A stretch of 64,000 nt of DNA from Pacificispira sp965223125 (lineage in GTDB: Bacteria; Pseudomonadota; Alphaproteobacteria; UBA8366; Aestuariispiraceae), in contig OZ244984.1 of assembly GCA_965223125.1 (NCBI GenBank), positions 248,001 to 312,000 on the forward strand, in the 5' to 3' direction. Within the stretch, counting starts at the first letter, position 1; every line of letters begins with the position of its first letter. Positions 1 to 7,820 of the stretch are shown piece after piece. Under the pieces are notes generated by a model. That model ran no database searches and was not told the DNA's origin. It was given only the letters and a program-made list of their open reading frames with translations. The position numbers and the translations under genes are program-made.

Positions 1-66
1 TTTGCGAAGGCGGCTGCGCTTTCCATTTCCTCGCTGTCGGGAGTAGCAGAAAAGAAACGGTTCCCA

Positions 67-161
67 TCGTCACTCCCGCGCAGGCGGGAACAGGTCCGAC
101 TCCCTGCCGATCTCTGGACCCCGGACAGCCGCTGCACGTCTTCCGGGGGGACGAGGGTTTT
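67..161 (+). repeat. Dispersed two-hairpin intergenic repeat, copy A
   Basis: A roughly 95-bp element that recurs in inverted orientation near 47.4-47.5 kb. The first module is a short hairpin (TCCCGC at 74-79 pairing with GCGGGA at 84-89). The second is a longer hairpin (CCCCGGA at 119-125 pairing with TCCGGGG at 142-148). Both the arms and the text between them (ACTCCCTGCC, GGACAGCCG, CGTCTTCCGGGG) are shared with the other copy. It is non-coding and lies beyond the 3' end of the chemoreceptor gene. It resembles REP/BIME-type or MITE-like elements; no transposase is present. Confidence 0.7.
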
Positions 162-200
162 ATCCACTCCCTTTCCTGACCACCGCAAGAGCAACATACA

Positions 201-233
201 AAAAGCCCCCGACCTTCTGGTTCGGGGGCTTTT
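201..233 (-). terminator. Rho-independent terminator, probably bidirectional
   Basis: AAAAGCCCCCGA and TCGGGGGCTTTT form a near-perfect stem with a short loop. A-runs and T-runs flank both sides, so it can stop transcription from either strand. It lies 30 bp past the stop codon of the minus-strand chemoreceptor gene. Confidence 0.85.
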
Positions 234-263
234 CAGTCCAGCCTGTGAGTTTGGCTTGTCGCG

Positions 264-2261
264 TCAAGCTGCCTTTACGCGCCCAATGAAGTCGTTCACG
301 GCATCCTTCAGGTTGTTTGCCTCGATACCGGTATCGGTTGCGGCACTGGAGACTTCCCGGACAGTCTCTGATGTCCGCTCCGTCGCCCGGTTGACGCCAA
401 CGATGTTCATCGACAGTTGCTGCGTCCCCTGGGAGGCCTCCTGCATGTTGCGGGTGATCTCGTCGGTTGCGGCCTTCTGTTCCTCGACGGCGGCGGCGAT
501 GGCGGCGGAAATCTGATCGACGGTCTCGATGCTGCTGACGATCTGGCGAACCGCCTCCACCGAGGACAGGGAAGCCGTCTGGATCTGTTCGACCTTGCGG
601 GCGATCTCCTCGGTCGCCTTGTTGGTCTGGGTCGCCAATGCCTTCACTTCCGCGGCAACGACGGCGAAGCCTTTGCCAGCCTCCCCAGCACGGGCGGCCT
701 CAATCGTGGCGTTCAGGGCCAGCAGATTGGTTTGTTCGGATATTCCACTGATCAATTCGATCACCTGGGCAATGTTCTGCGACAGGGCGCTCAGATTCTC
801 CATTGCCTCCAGCGTCTCCTTCGCCCGTTCGGAGGTTGTGTTGACCGAAGACGACGCGCGGTTCACCTGAGAGACGATCTCCGCAAAGGAAGCGTTCATC
901 TGATCGGCAGCCGCCGATACGCTGTGGACATTCGCGGAGGTCTGTTCGGAAATCGACGAGGCGGCGGAACTCTGCTCCGATGTCTCACCGGATACCGCCG
1001 TCAGGGTTCGCGCGGATATATTCAGGCGTTCAGAGACCTGATTCAAGCTGCCGAGCCTGTCCATCACCACCGACTGGAAGGCGGTGATTGCCTCCTCCAG
1101 CGTTGCGGCACGGCGATTGCGCTCTTCCTGCGCGCGCTTCTCCGCTTCCTCCAGTTCCCTGGCCCGAACCATGCTGTCCTTGAAGACCTGGACAGATCGG
1201 GCCATGTCACCGACCTCGTCCTTCGATGTGGTGGAAGGAATCTCCGTCTCGATCTGACCCGATGCCAGTTCCGTCATCGCCTGGGTCAGGCCCGACACCG
1301 GCCCGGTGATGCCCCGCGCAATGAAATAGGCGGCCAGCACCCCCAATAGAACGGCTCCGACCGCGCAGACAAGGACGATCACGATCACCTGTTCCGCTCT
1401 GGACTGCATGTCCGGACCAAGTACGTCCTGGCGTGTGATCGAGTTCTTGTTGATGATCTGGACCAACTCGGCAATGCGTGTCACCGCCGGATCCATCCGG
1501 CCCCGGATGAGAGCACCGCGTTCTTCGATGGTGCCATGAATTTCCGTCAGGGCAGCCGCATATGTATCCAGGCTCTGTGCGATCGTTTCGACATAATCGA
1601 TGGCAATCGTATTCAGATCACCCATCCGTTCATGGGCTTCCGCGACCTTTGCCAGCGCTGCGTCGTAATCCGCCTGCGCACCGGTCATCAGGAATCGGGT
1701 CGCGTTCAGCCGCAACATCACCGTCGTTTCCAGAATGAAGGCCAGCTTCTGTTGGGATTCGCCATCTCCCCAATGTTCGGCGGCCCGCAGGGCTTCGGCG
1801 ACTTCCTCGCTCATCTCCGGTCCCAGTTGATCCAGTGTCGCTTCCTCCTCCACACGCCGGAGCTGAAGCCCCACAACGGACTCGAAAATCGTCCCGAGTT
1901 CGACAAGCGCTGCATCAATTTCAGACAAGTGCCCCACAATGACCAAATCCGTCTGCTGGGCGCGTGCTGCCTCAACCAGATCGAGCGACCGGGCATGCCG
2001 CTGTCTCACCACGGCAGCCATATCCTCCATCGGAGAAATCTGGAAATCCTTGACCGCACTCTGCAATTCAAGAACCGATACCTGAATCAGGGCGGTCTGG
2101 TTCGATCCACGCGCAAGACTGCGGTATTCGGCGACATTTGTACCGGTCGTCAGCATGTTGAGGATAACGATTCCGGAAAGGAGGACCAGCAAACCCAGCA
2201 CCACGCCGAACCCTGCATACAGTCTTTTCGAAATGCGTAAATTCCCAAATGCCTCAATCAT
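264..2261 (-). CDS. Methyl-accepting chemotaxis protein
   Basis: A transmembrane chemoreceptor of 665 aa that should pass ligand binding to the CheA/CheW array at the inner membrane. TM1 is about residues 14-35, followed by an all-helical periplasmic sensor of about 255 residues. TM2 is about 293-315, then a HAMP domain to about 370 and a coiled-coil signalling domain to the end. The highly conserved hairpin tip, with EQTNLLALNATIEAARAG, is near residues 507-525. The ATG is preceded by AGGGGAA. The ligand cannot be told from sequence; the sensor looks like a helical-bundle type. No other che genes are nearby, so it is an orphan receptor. A strong terminator follows. Confidence 0.93.
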   Translation of the reverse strand: MIEAFGNLRISKRLYAGFGVVLGLLVLLSGIVILNMLTTGTNVAEYRSLARGSNQTALIQVSVLELQSAVKDFQISPMEDMAAVVRQRHARSLDLVEAARAQQTDLVIVGHLSEIDAALVELGTIFESVVGLQLRRVEEEATLDQLGPEMSEEVAEALRAAEHWGDGESQQKLAFILETTVMLRLNATRFLMTGAQADYDAALAKVAEAHERMGDLNTIAIDYVETIAQSLDTYAAALTEIHGTIEERGALIRGRMDPAVTRIAELVQIINKNSITRQDVLGPDMQSRAEQVIVIVLVCAVGAVLLGVLAAYFIARGITGPVSGLTQAMTELASGQIETEIPSTTSKDEVGDMARSVQVFKDSMVRARELEEAEKRAQEERNRRAATLEEAITAFQSVVMDRLGSLNQVSERLNISARTLTAVSGETSEQSSAASSISEQTSANVHSVSAAADQMNASFAEIVSQVNRASSSVNTTSERAKETLEAMENLSALSQNIAQVIELISGISEQTNLLALNATIEAARAGEAGKGFAVVAAEVKALATQTNKATEEIARKVEQIQTASLSSVEAVRQIVSSIETVDQISAAIAAAVEEQKAATDEITRNMQEASQGTQQLSMNIVGVNRATERTSETVREVSSAATDTGIEANNLKDAVNDFIGRVKAA

Positions 2262-2389
2262 TTAACAATTCCCCTATATGTCTGCTGAACTGATCGAATG
2301 ATCCGTTAGAAGCTTCTATCGGAGAGAGTGTAAAAATTCCATTAACGATGCACTGCTATCGGGAATGCGTCTCAATATTTATATAAACT

Positions 2390-2824
2390 TCATGAAACCT
2401 GATGATCGGCCAGTGCAGCCCTGACCTGATCGGGGACACGGAGAGTCTGGCGTGTCCCTCGGTCCACATAGACATGAACGAAATGGCCGAAGGCCGCGCA
2501 ATCCGCTTCATCATCCCGAAACAGGGCGATTTCATAGCTGACGGATGAATTGCCAATCTTCGTGACCTGCATGCCCGCATGAACGATCTGGGGGAAGGAA
2601 ATTTCCTTCAGGAACCGGCATTTGCTTTCGACAACCAGACCGATAACCGGAGACCGGACGACATCCAGACCAGCCTCCCGGATCAAATGCTCATTCACCA
2701 CCGTATCAAAGAAGGAATAATATTCGACATTATTCACATGCCCGTAAGGATCCTGATCCATCCAGCGCGTCGGGATGGCCAGCAGATATCGAAAATCACC
2801 CCGATCCGGCGCGGCATCACTCAT
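2390..2824 (-). CDS. Acyl-CoA thioesterase, 4HBT hot-dog family
   Basis: A 144-aa single hot-dog-fold protein of the 4-hydroxybenzoyl-CoA thioesterase/YbgC type, expected to hydrolyse acyl-CoA thioesters in the cytosol. The active-site loop reads MDQDPYGHVNNVEYYSFF; the Asp, His and Asn of DxxGHVNN match the family. The start is placed at the ATG whose A lies inside the stop codon of the upstream hydrolase (ATGA overlap), which implies translational coupling. The open frame extends further upstream but only as an antisense-like shadow over the hydrolase gene. The substrate is unknown. Confidence 0.85.
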   Translation of the reverse strand: MSDAAPDRGDFRYLLAIPTRWMDQDPYGHVNNVEYYSFFDTVVNEHLIREAGLDVVRSPVIGLVVESKCRFLKEISFPQIVHAGMQVTKIGNSSVSYEIALFRDDEADCAAFGHFVHVYVDRGTRQTLRVPDQVRAALADHQVS

Positions 2825-3627
2825 GCAAGGTGAACCCTGGAAAGCAGTGCCATCAGGCTGGTACAGCTGTCGCGAGGGGCTTCCACCGTCATCATATGCC
2901 CGATGGTGGGCAGAATTGTTACCTCCGCACCCGGAATCGCGTCGATCAAGGGCTGCGCCGCCTTCACCGGTGTCATCTTGTCGGCCTGACCCAGCAAGAA
3001 CTGCGTTGGACAGGTAACTTTCGCCGCCGCTGCCAATGCCCCCTGATAGGCATTGCAGGCCGTCAGATCGGTGAAGAGCACGCCCGGCGCTGTGCGGTTC
3101 ACCAGGGTCACAGCCTGACTCATCATCCATATCCCATGGGTCGGATTGCCACCGCGATGGGCGCGGCTGCCATGCCCCCAGGAGGCTATGAACTGGGCCG
3201 CGGTCAATTCATTGCGCTGGGCGGCCCCCAGCAGGTCGGGATGGACCGGCATTTTCGCAGCCACACCGCACAGGCCAAGCCCGGCACAGTCACTCCCCAA
3301 CCGGGATGCCGCCTCCAGCGACGCCAGCGCCCCCATAGAATGGCCGATCAGGATCGGGACCTTCACCTCAGCCGCCGCAATAATGCCGATCAGAAATTCC
3401 GCGAGCCCCGCAATGCTGTCGATCGCCTTGCCGCCGCTGCGGCCATGAGCAGGCAGGTCCAGTGCCAGCACATTGGCCCCGTGATGCGCCATATAGCGGT
3501 TCTGGCCGCCCCAGATCGAATGATCACCCCCGGCCCCATGCACCAGGATCGCCGTAGGCTTGGACGGGTCGAAAGGGGCACCCCCGGTATTGGCAAAGAC
3601 CGGTCCGTGGTCGGTATCGATAATCAT
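2821..3627 (-). CDS. Alpha/beta-fold hydrolase
   Basis: A 268-aa single-domain alpha/beta hydrolase. An oxyanion-hole HGAGGDHSIW segment is near residue 30. The nucleophile elbow is GHSMGA, the acid is probably the Asp of LLGQADKMTP, and the catalytic His is in PTIGHMM. It resembles esterases or lactonases such as 3-oxoadipate enol-lactonase, but no pathway partners support that reading. It lies 10 bp after metY and overlaps the thioesterase start by 4 bp, so the three genes form one transcript. The substrate is not predictable. Confidence 0.85.
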   Translation of the reverse strand: MIIDTDHGPVFANTGGAPFDPSKPTAILVHGAGGDHSIWGGQNRYMAHHGANVLALDLPAHGRSGGKAIDSIAGLAEFLIGIIAAAEVKVPILIGHSMGALASLEAASRLGSDCAGLGLCGVAAKMPVHPDLLGAAQRNELTAAQFIASWGHGSRAHRGGNPTHGIWMMSQAVTLVNRTAPGVLFTDLTACNAYQGALAAAAKVTCPTQFLLGQADKMTPVKAAQPLIDAIPGAEVTILPTIGHMMTVEAPRDSCTSLMALLSRVHLA

Positions 3628-3637
3628 AGCCTGTATC

Positions 3638-4945
3638 CTATTCCGCTGCTGCCAGCTTGTATGCCCGGCGCAGGGCCTGTTTCAGATCGGCAATCAGGTC
3701 TTCGGGATCTTCCAATCCGACCGAAACGCGAATCAGGTCGTCGCCGATCCCGGCTGCGGCCAGTTGTTCTTTCGTCATCTGCTGATGCGTGGTGGAGGCC
3801 GGATGCAGGACCAGCGATTTCGCGTCGCCAACATTGGCGAGATGACTGAACAGTTCCACCGATTCGATGAACCGCGCACCCGCCGCCCGACCGCCCTTGA
3901 CCCCGAAGGCCAGCATGGAGCCTGGTCCTTTGGGCAGGTATTTCTGCGCGAGCACATGGTCCGGATGGCTGTCGAGCCCCGGATAATTGACCCAGGCCAC
4001 CGCTTCGTGCCCGGCGAGATAATCGGCCACGATCCGGGCATTGGCGACATGCCTGTCCATCCGCAGCGGCAGGGTCTCGATCCCCTGCAACAGATGGAAG
4101 GCACTGGTCGGACTCAGCACCGCGCCGAAATCGCGCAACCCTTCTGCCCGCGCCCGCATGATGAAACCCGCCGGGCCGTATTCCTCGGCAAAGACGATGC
4201 CGTGATAGGCGGCATAGGGTTCCGTCAGGGTCGGGAATTTATCCGCCTGCGCGAACCAGTCGAAGCGCCCGCCATCGACCAGCACGCCCCCCATCGCAAC
4301 GCCGTGCCCACCCAGCCACTTCGTTGCAGAATGCATAATGATATCGGCGCCATGATCGATGGCGCGGCAAAGATAGGGCGTGTTGAAGGTTCCGTCGATC
4401 ATCAGCGGCAGGCCGTGGCGATGGGCGACATCGGCCACAACCTCGATATCCAGCACTTCCAGATTGGGATTTCCCAGAATCTCCGCAAAGACGAGCCGAG
4501 TTTCTGGACGGATCGCCGCCTCGAATTCTTCCGGTTTACGCGGATCGACCAGCGTCGCGGTGATGCCGAATCGCGGCAGCGTGTGCAGGAACATATTTAT
4601 CGAGCCGCCATAGAGCGACTTGGAGGCAACGATATGCGCGCCCTGTCCCATCAGGGTCGAAATCGCGAGGAACAGGGACGCATGGCCGCTAGCCGTCGCC
4701 ACCGCGCCGACCCCGCCATCCAGCGCTGCCACCCTCTCCTCCAGCACCGCCACGGTGGGATTGGAAATGCGGGAATAGATGTGACCCGGCCGCTCCAGAT
4801 TGAACAGCGCGGCGGCATGGTCGGTGTCATCGAAGACATAGGATGTCGTCTGATAGATCGGCACCGCCCGCGCGCCCGTTGTCGGATCCGGTTGCTGGCC
4901 CGCATGCAGGCTCAGCGTATTGAATTTCAGGAAGTCCGGTTTCAT
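3638..4945 (-). CDS. metY: O-acetylhomoserine sulfhydrylase family PLP enzyme
   Basis: A 435-aa Cys/Met-metabolism PLP enzyme. It should form homocysteine (or methionine) from O-acetylhomoserine and sulfide or methanethiol, in the cytosol. Family signatures are YSRISNPT, the GHASLF stretch and the PLP-binding Lys in HSATKWLGGHG (about residue 208). The length and the N-terminal TLSLHAGQQPDP fit O-acetylhomoserine aminocarboxypropyltransferase better than the shorter cystathionine enzymes. A good GAGAGG ribosome-binding site precedes the ATG. A structured leader with an intrinsic terminator lies 90-190 bp upstream, so expression may be attenuated. O-succinylhomoserine sulfhydrylase is the main alternative. 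Confidence 0.9.
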   Translation of the reverse strand: MKPDFLKFNTLSLHAGQQPDPTTGARAVPIYQTTSYVFDDTDHAAALFNLERPGHIYSRISNPTVAVLEERVAALDGGVGAVATASGHASLFLAISTLMGQGAHIVASKSLYGGSINMFLHTLPRFGITATLVDPRKPEEFEAAIRPETRLVFAEILGNPNLEVLDIEVVADVAHRHGLPLMIDGTFNTPYLCRAIDHGADIIMHSATKWLGGHGVAMGGVLVDGGRFDWFAQADKFPTLTEPYAAYHGIVFAEEYGPAGFIMRARAEGLRDFGAVLSPTSAFHLLQGIETLPLRMDRHVANARIVADYLAGHEAVAWVNYPGLDSHPDHVLAQKYLPKGPGSMLAFGVKGGRAAGARFIESVELFSHLANVGDAKSLVLHPASTTHQQMTKEQLAAAGIGDDLIRVSVGLEDPEDLIADLKQALRRAYKLAAAE

Positions 4946-5033
4946 CGCCGCCTCTCAATCAGGATCATGGACGGCAGAGTAGTGACTTCGGCATTCCCTG
5001 AAAAGGAAAAGGCACTACGTACGGGTGCTACAA

Positions 5034-5135
5034 AAGGAAAAGGCCGCCGGAAACCGGCAGCCTTTTCTTGACCCTTTGGTACCTGTGTCGGCTTTTGCCG
5101 ATCTCCCGGCACCCCCTGTTCAACTTGCCTCAGTG
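5034..5135 (-). ncRNA. Candidate structured metY leader or small RNA ending in an intrinsic terminator
   Basis: On the minus strand a possible sigma-70 promoter (TTGACC, 17 nt, TACCGT) is followed by about 100 nt of foldable RNA. GGUGCC (5108-5113) can pair with GGUACC (5079-5084), around an inner UCGGC-AAAA-GCCGA hairpin and an asymmetric GGGAGA/CACA internal loop. A 13-bp terminator hairpin (arms 5054-5066 and 5038-5050) follows, then CCTTTT. The metY start is about 90 nt beyond it, so this may be an attenuated leader or a free small RNA. It does not match the SAM-II or S-box sequences I know. Transcription is inferred only. Confidence 0.45.
5038..5066 (-). terminator. Intrinsic terminator upstream of metY
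   Basis: AAAAGGCTGCCGG and CCGGCGGCCTTTT form a 13-bp stem (one G-U pair) with a TTT loop and a trailing CCTTTT tract on the minus strand. The 13-bp word AAAAGGAAAAGGC of its 3' side is repeated exactly at 5001-5013, between the terminator and metY. Confidence 0.75.
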
Positions 5136-5140
5136 AAGGG

Positions 5141-5169
5141 ACGGTAGCGGGCCTATTCCGTGCGGTCAA
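5141..5169 (-). promoter_or_regulatory. Possible sigma-70 promoter for the metY leader
   Basis: On the minus strand TTGACC and TACCGT are separated by 17 bp. The predicted start falls just before the foldable leader. The -10 element is weak, so this is tentative. Confidence 0.35.
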
Positions 5170-5267
5170 CAGTCTTATGCGTATAAACCGCAGGAATTCG
5201 ACTCTTTCTGTTCCGGGGCGGTACAAATCATTCGTACACAGATGATTTTTACACCCTTTGAGGCTGA

Positions 5268-5380
5268 CAAAGAATAAGCCGCCCCAGTGGGGCTGGGGCG
5301 GCTAGTTTGAACAGGGGAGTCACTTCAGTGTCTGTCGACCACGGCATTAAGGGGGAAGCCGGGTCGAAGGGGTAGACAGA
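5268..5380 (-). ncRNA. Candidate small RNA with C-rich loops and terminator
   Basis: Downstream of the bdhA stop, the minus strand can fold into an 8-bp stem (TGTCTGTC/GACAGACA, 5375-5382 with 5329-5336) and an inner GACC/GGTC stem. A GGC/GCC hairpin carries the loop UUCCCCCUUAAU. Single-stranded UACCCCUUC and ACUCCCCUGUUC segments are also C-rich. It ends in an 11-bp terminator hairpin. A TAATCT -10-like box (5384-5389) and a CtrA-like site (5401-5415) sit upstream. Repeated CCCC(U) segments are typical of small RNAs that pair with Shine-Dalgarno sequences. It could instead be only the 3' UTR of bdhA. Confidence 0.4.
5277..5303 (-). terminator. Terminator hairpin downstream of bdhA
   Basis: A perfect 11-bp stem, AGCCGCCCCAG (5277-5287) with CTGGGGCGGCT (5293-5303), and a 5-nt loop. 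On the minus strand it is followed by TTATTCTTTG, a moderately U-rich tail. It terminates bdhA transcripts and/or the candidate small RNA. Confidence 0.65.
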
Positions 5381-5400
5381 CATAGATTACCCCGTGATCC

Positions 5401-5415
5401 CTAACAAACCGTTAA
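5401..5415 (-). promoter_or_regulatory. CtrA-like site (TTAA-N7-TTAG)
   Basis: The minus strand reads TTAACGGTTTGTTAG, one base from the CtrA consensus TTAA-N7-TTAA. It is placed about where a CtrA activator would sit for the downstream TAATCT -10-like box of the candidate small RNA. It lies in the 3' region of bdhA, so it does not serve bdhA. Confidence 0.35.
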
Positions 5416-5440
5416 CCTATGAAAACAATTTTTTACTCGT

Positions 5441-6223
5441 TTATCGTGCTGTCCAGCCGCCATCGACAGGCAGGGAGATGCCGGTGATCTGATCCGCCGC
5501 CGGGGAACACAGGAAGACGAGACAGCCGCCCAACTGTTCCTGCGTCACGAATTCCAGCGAGGGCTGCTTTTCGATCAGGATTTCCGCTGCCGCCTTTTCG
5601 ACGTCGCAGCCCAGTTCCTTCGCCTTCGCCTCGATCTGGCGTTCGACCAGTTCGGTGCGGGTGAAGCCCGGATTGATCGCGTTGCAGGTGATTCCCGCCC
5701 CCGCTGTCTCCAGCGCCGTCACCTTGGTCAGGCCGACGATGCCATGCTTTGCTGCGACATAGGCCGATTTGTGCACACTGCCGACCAGTCCATGGGCGGA
5801 GGCGGTGTTGATGATCCGTCCCCAGCCCCTGCCCCGCATATGCGGCAGGGCGGCCTTGGTCGCATGGAAAGCGGCGGTCAGGTTGATCGCGATGATCGCA
5901 TCCCACTTGTCAGACGGAAATTCCTCTATCGCATGGACATGCTGGATACCGGCATTGTTGACCAGAATATCGATGGACCCGAAATCTGCCACTGTCTGCG
6001 CCACCGCATCGGCGATCTCGGCCTCCTTCAACATATTGGCCCCGTGATAGCCGATGCGTCGCCCGGTTTCCTCAGCCAGCGCCGCGCGAGTCTCCTCGAT
6101 TTTCGCCGCCTCACCCAATCCGTTCAGCATCACATCCGCCCCGGCCTGTGCCAGTGCCCGCGCCATTGCCAGCCCGATTCCACTCGTAGATCCGGTTACC
6201 AGAGCCGCCTTGTCCTTCAGCAT
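5441..6223 (-). CDS. bdhA: D-3-hydroxybutyrate dehydrogenase
   Basis: A 260-aa short-chain dehydrogenase that interconverts 3-hydroxybutyrate and acetoacetate with NAD in polyhydroxybutyrate turnover. The NAD motif TGSTSGIG is at residues 10-17, NNAG follows, and the catalytic Ser142-Tyr155-Lys159 set sits in NTASAHG and SAYVAAK. The length and the C-terminal PVDGGWTAR match characterised bacterial 3-hydroxybutyrate dehydrogenases. The start is the ATG after GAGGATGGCG; an upstream in-frame ATG would add 29 residues of non-family sequence. It is divergent from the MFS gene. No phaZ or acetoacetyl-CoA genes are adjacent. Confidence 0.92.
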   Translation of the reverse strand: MLKDKAALVTGSTSGIGLAMARALAQAGADVMLNGLGEAAKIEETRAALAEETGRRIGYHGANMLKEAEIADAVAQTVADFGSIDILVNNAGIQHVHAIEEFPSDKWDAIIAINLTAAFHATKAALPHMRGRGWGRIINTASAHGLVGSVHKSAYVAAKHGIVGLTKVTALETAGAGITCNAINPGFTRTELVERQIEAKAKELGCDVEKAAAEILIEKQPSLEFVTQEQLGGCLVFLCSPAADQITGISLPVDGGWTAR

Positions 6224-6407
6224 ATCGCCATCCTCATCATGGTTGGAACAGTGTGGACGGGAGCCTAGCGTTTCCGACGCCGAAGGCAAGTCAGGTGCGC
6301 ATAGGAACATGACGTGGTCATCTCGCTATCTGGCGGATCTGACTCAGCCCCTCGAATCCCGACATGACTTTGTCTTCTATCAGATAGTTTACGTCCCCTT
6401 ATCGCGC

Positions 6408-6436
6408 TTGCCCGTCAAGAATCACCCTAATATTCT
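6408..6436 (+). promoter_or_regulatory. Probable promoter of the MFS gene
   Basis: TTGCCC and TATTCT are separated by 17 bp. Transcription would begin near 6443, which excludes the ATG at 6437 and supports initiation at 6476. Confidence 0.45.
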
Positions 6437-6475
6437 ATGGAGAATGTCCCATACGGCAAAAACCATAGCAGGCAT

Positions 6476-7792
6476 ATGAGCCCCATTCTTGCAGTCGGTG
6501 CGATCATCAATGCCATCGTGCTGCTGCAATGTGGTATGGGGCTGCTGGGAGCCCTGCTGCCCTTGCGGATGCAGGATGCCGGGTTTTCCTCTTCAGAAAT
6601 CGGGGTGATGTCTGCCGGATTTTCCGGTGGATTTCTGCTGGGCTGCATCTATGCCCCGGTACTGATCCGGCGAATCGGCCATATCCGAGCCTTTTCCGCC
6701 ATGGCGACACTGCTCTCAACCCTTACCCTGGCGCTGGCCATTGATACCGACCTGTTCTTGTGGACCGGGGCGCGGTTGCTCTCCGGCATCTGCTATGCAG
6801 GATTACTGACCATTTCCGACAGTTGGATTTCCGGCGAGACGGACAAGTCGATCCGCGGGCGGGTCATGAGCATCTACATGATCTTCTACAAGGTGGCCCA
6901 GGCCAGCGGGCCGCTGATCCTGATCGTGGCGGTGATCGAAGGAAACTGGCATTTCATGCTGGTCAGTGCGCTTTTCTCCCTGTCGCTACTGCCGATCGCC
7001 CTGCGCCAGGGGGGCAATCCGACCGCGCCTTCCGATGCGCGTATGGGACTGCGCCAAGTCTATCGCACCACACCCATTGCCATTGTTGGGTGTCTGTGCG
7101 TCAGCATGTCGAACAGTGCGCTTGGCAACTTCATCGCGCTCTATGGTCTCGCCGAAGGGCTGGGGGTGGCGGGTGCCGCGCTGTTGAGTTCCGTGCTGCA
7201 ATTCGGGGCGCTGTTCATGCAATGGCCGCTGGGCTGGGCCTCTGACCGGCGCGACCGACGACTGGTGATGGTTTTCGGCGTCGGGGCGATGGCGCTGTTC
7301 AGCATCGTACTGGTACTGCTGCCGCCGCTGCCGCTCTGGGCCTATGCGCTGTTCGTCACGGTGATCGGCGGCTGCGGATTCTCAATCTATCCGATCATCG
7401 TTGCCCATGCCGCGGATTATGTGCAACCACAGGAAATGGTGCCGCTCTGCGCCACGTTGATGCTGGCCTTCGCCGTCGGTATGACCATCGCGCCACTGAC
7501 TGGCAGTTTCACCATGGAACTGTTCGGACCAAACGGGCTGTTCTATCACTCGATCTTCTTCAATCTGGTCTTCATCACCTTCGCGCTCTATCGGATGACC
7601 CAACGCGCCGCCCCGACACAGGGAACGGTGGGCTATGTCAACGTCCCCGCCAGTTCAGTCGCTATCTCGCAACTGAACCCGCGCAGTGCCCATCCGGAAA
7701 TCGATGAAAGTCTGGAGGCGGTCTTCGGTCACGACCCCGATGATCCGGAATCCGGCGACGAAATCCCGCATTACAAGCCTTCGACGAAGTAA
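6476..7792 (+). CDS. Major facilitator superfamily transporter, YcaD-like
   Basis: A 438-aa inner-membrane protein with about 12 predicted membrane segments in two six-helix halves. The inter-repeat loop between TM2 and TM3 contains GxxYAPVLIRRIGHIRAF, typical of MFS proteins. The central SDRRDRRLVMVFG loop is the equivalent motif of the second half. A hydrophilic tail of about 60 residues is acidic at its end. It most resembles the YcaD-type MFS group, whose substrates are unknown. The start is chosen at ATG 6476 because a -10 box abuts the earlier ATG at 6437. The ribosome-binding site (GCAGG) is close and weak. Confidence 0.85.
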   Translation: MSPILAVGAIINAIVLLQCGMGLLGALLPLRMQDAGFSSSEIGVMSAGFSGGFLLGCIYAPVLIRRIGHIRAFSAMATLLSTLTLALAIDTDLFLWTGARLLSGICYAGLLTISDSWISGETDKSIRGRVMSIYMIFYKVAQASGPLILIVAVIEGNWHFMLVSALFSLSLLPIALRQGGNPTAPSDARMGLRQVYRTTPIAIVGCLCVSMSNSALGNFIALYGLAEGLGVAGAALLSSVLQFGALFMQWPLGWASDRRDRRLVMVFGVGAMALFSIVLVLLPPLPLWAYALFVTVIGGCGFSIYPIIVAHAADYVQPQEMVPLCATLMLAFAVGMTIAPLTGSFTMELFGPNGLFYHSIFFNLVFITFALYRMTQRAAPTQGTVGYVNVPASSVAISQLNPRSAHPEIDESLEAVFGHDPDDPESGDEIPHYKPSTK

Positions 7793-7820
7793 GGTTCTGT
7801 CTCTGCGGCGTATAAAAGGC

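Noticed and set aside
417..1349. Long plus-strand frames over the chemoreceptor gene
   Set aside because: They are opposite-strand shadows caused by high G+C, with no start signal or family sequence.
5070..5110. CCGACACAGGU in the metY leader resembling a 23S rRNA segment
   Set aside because: An 11-nt match recalled from memory; no further rRNA sequence surrounds it.
4946..5180. SAM-II or S-box riboswitch before metY
   Set aside because: The fixed cores of these classes, as I remember them, are not found; only a general leader and terminator layout is seen.
4942..5226. 94-codon minus-strand open frame over the metY leader
   Set aside because: The stretch contains a strong terminator and an RNA-like fold, and the predicted protein is Arg/Pro-rich with no family look.
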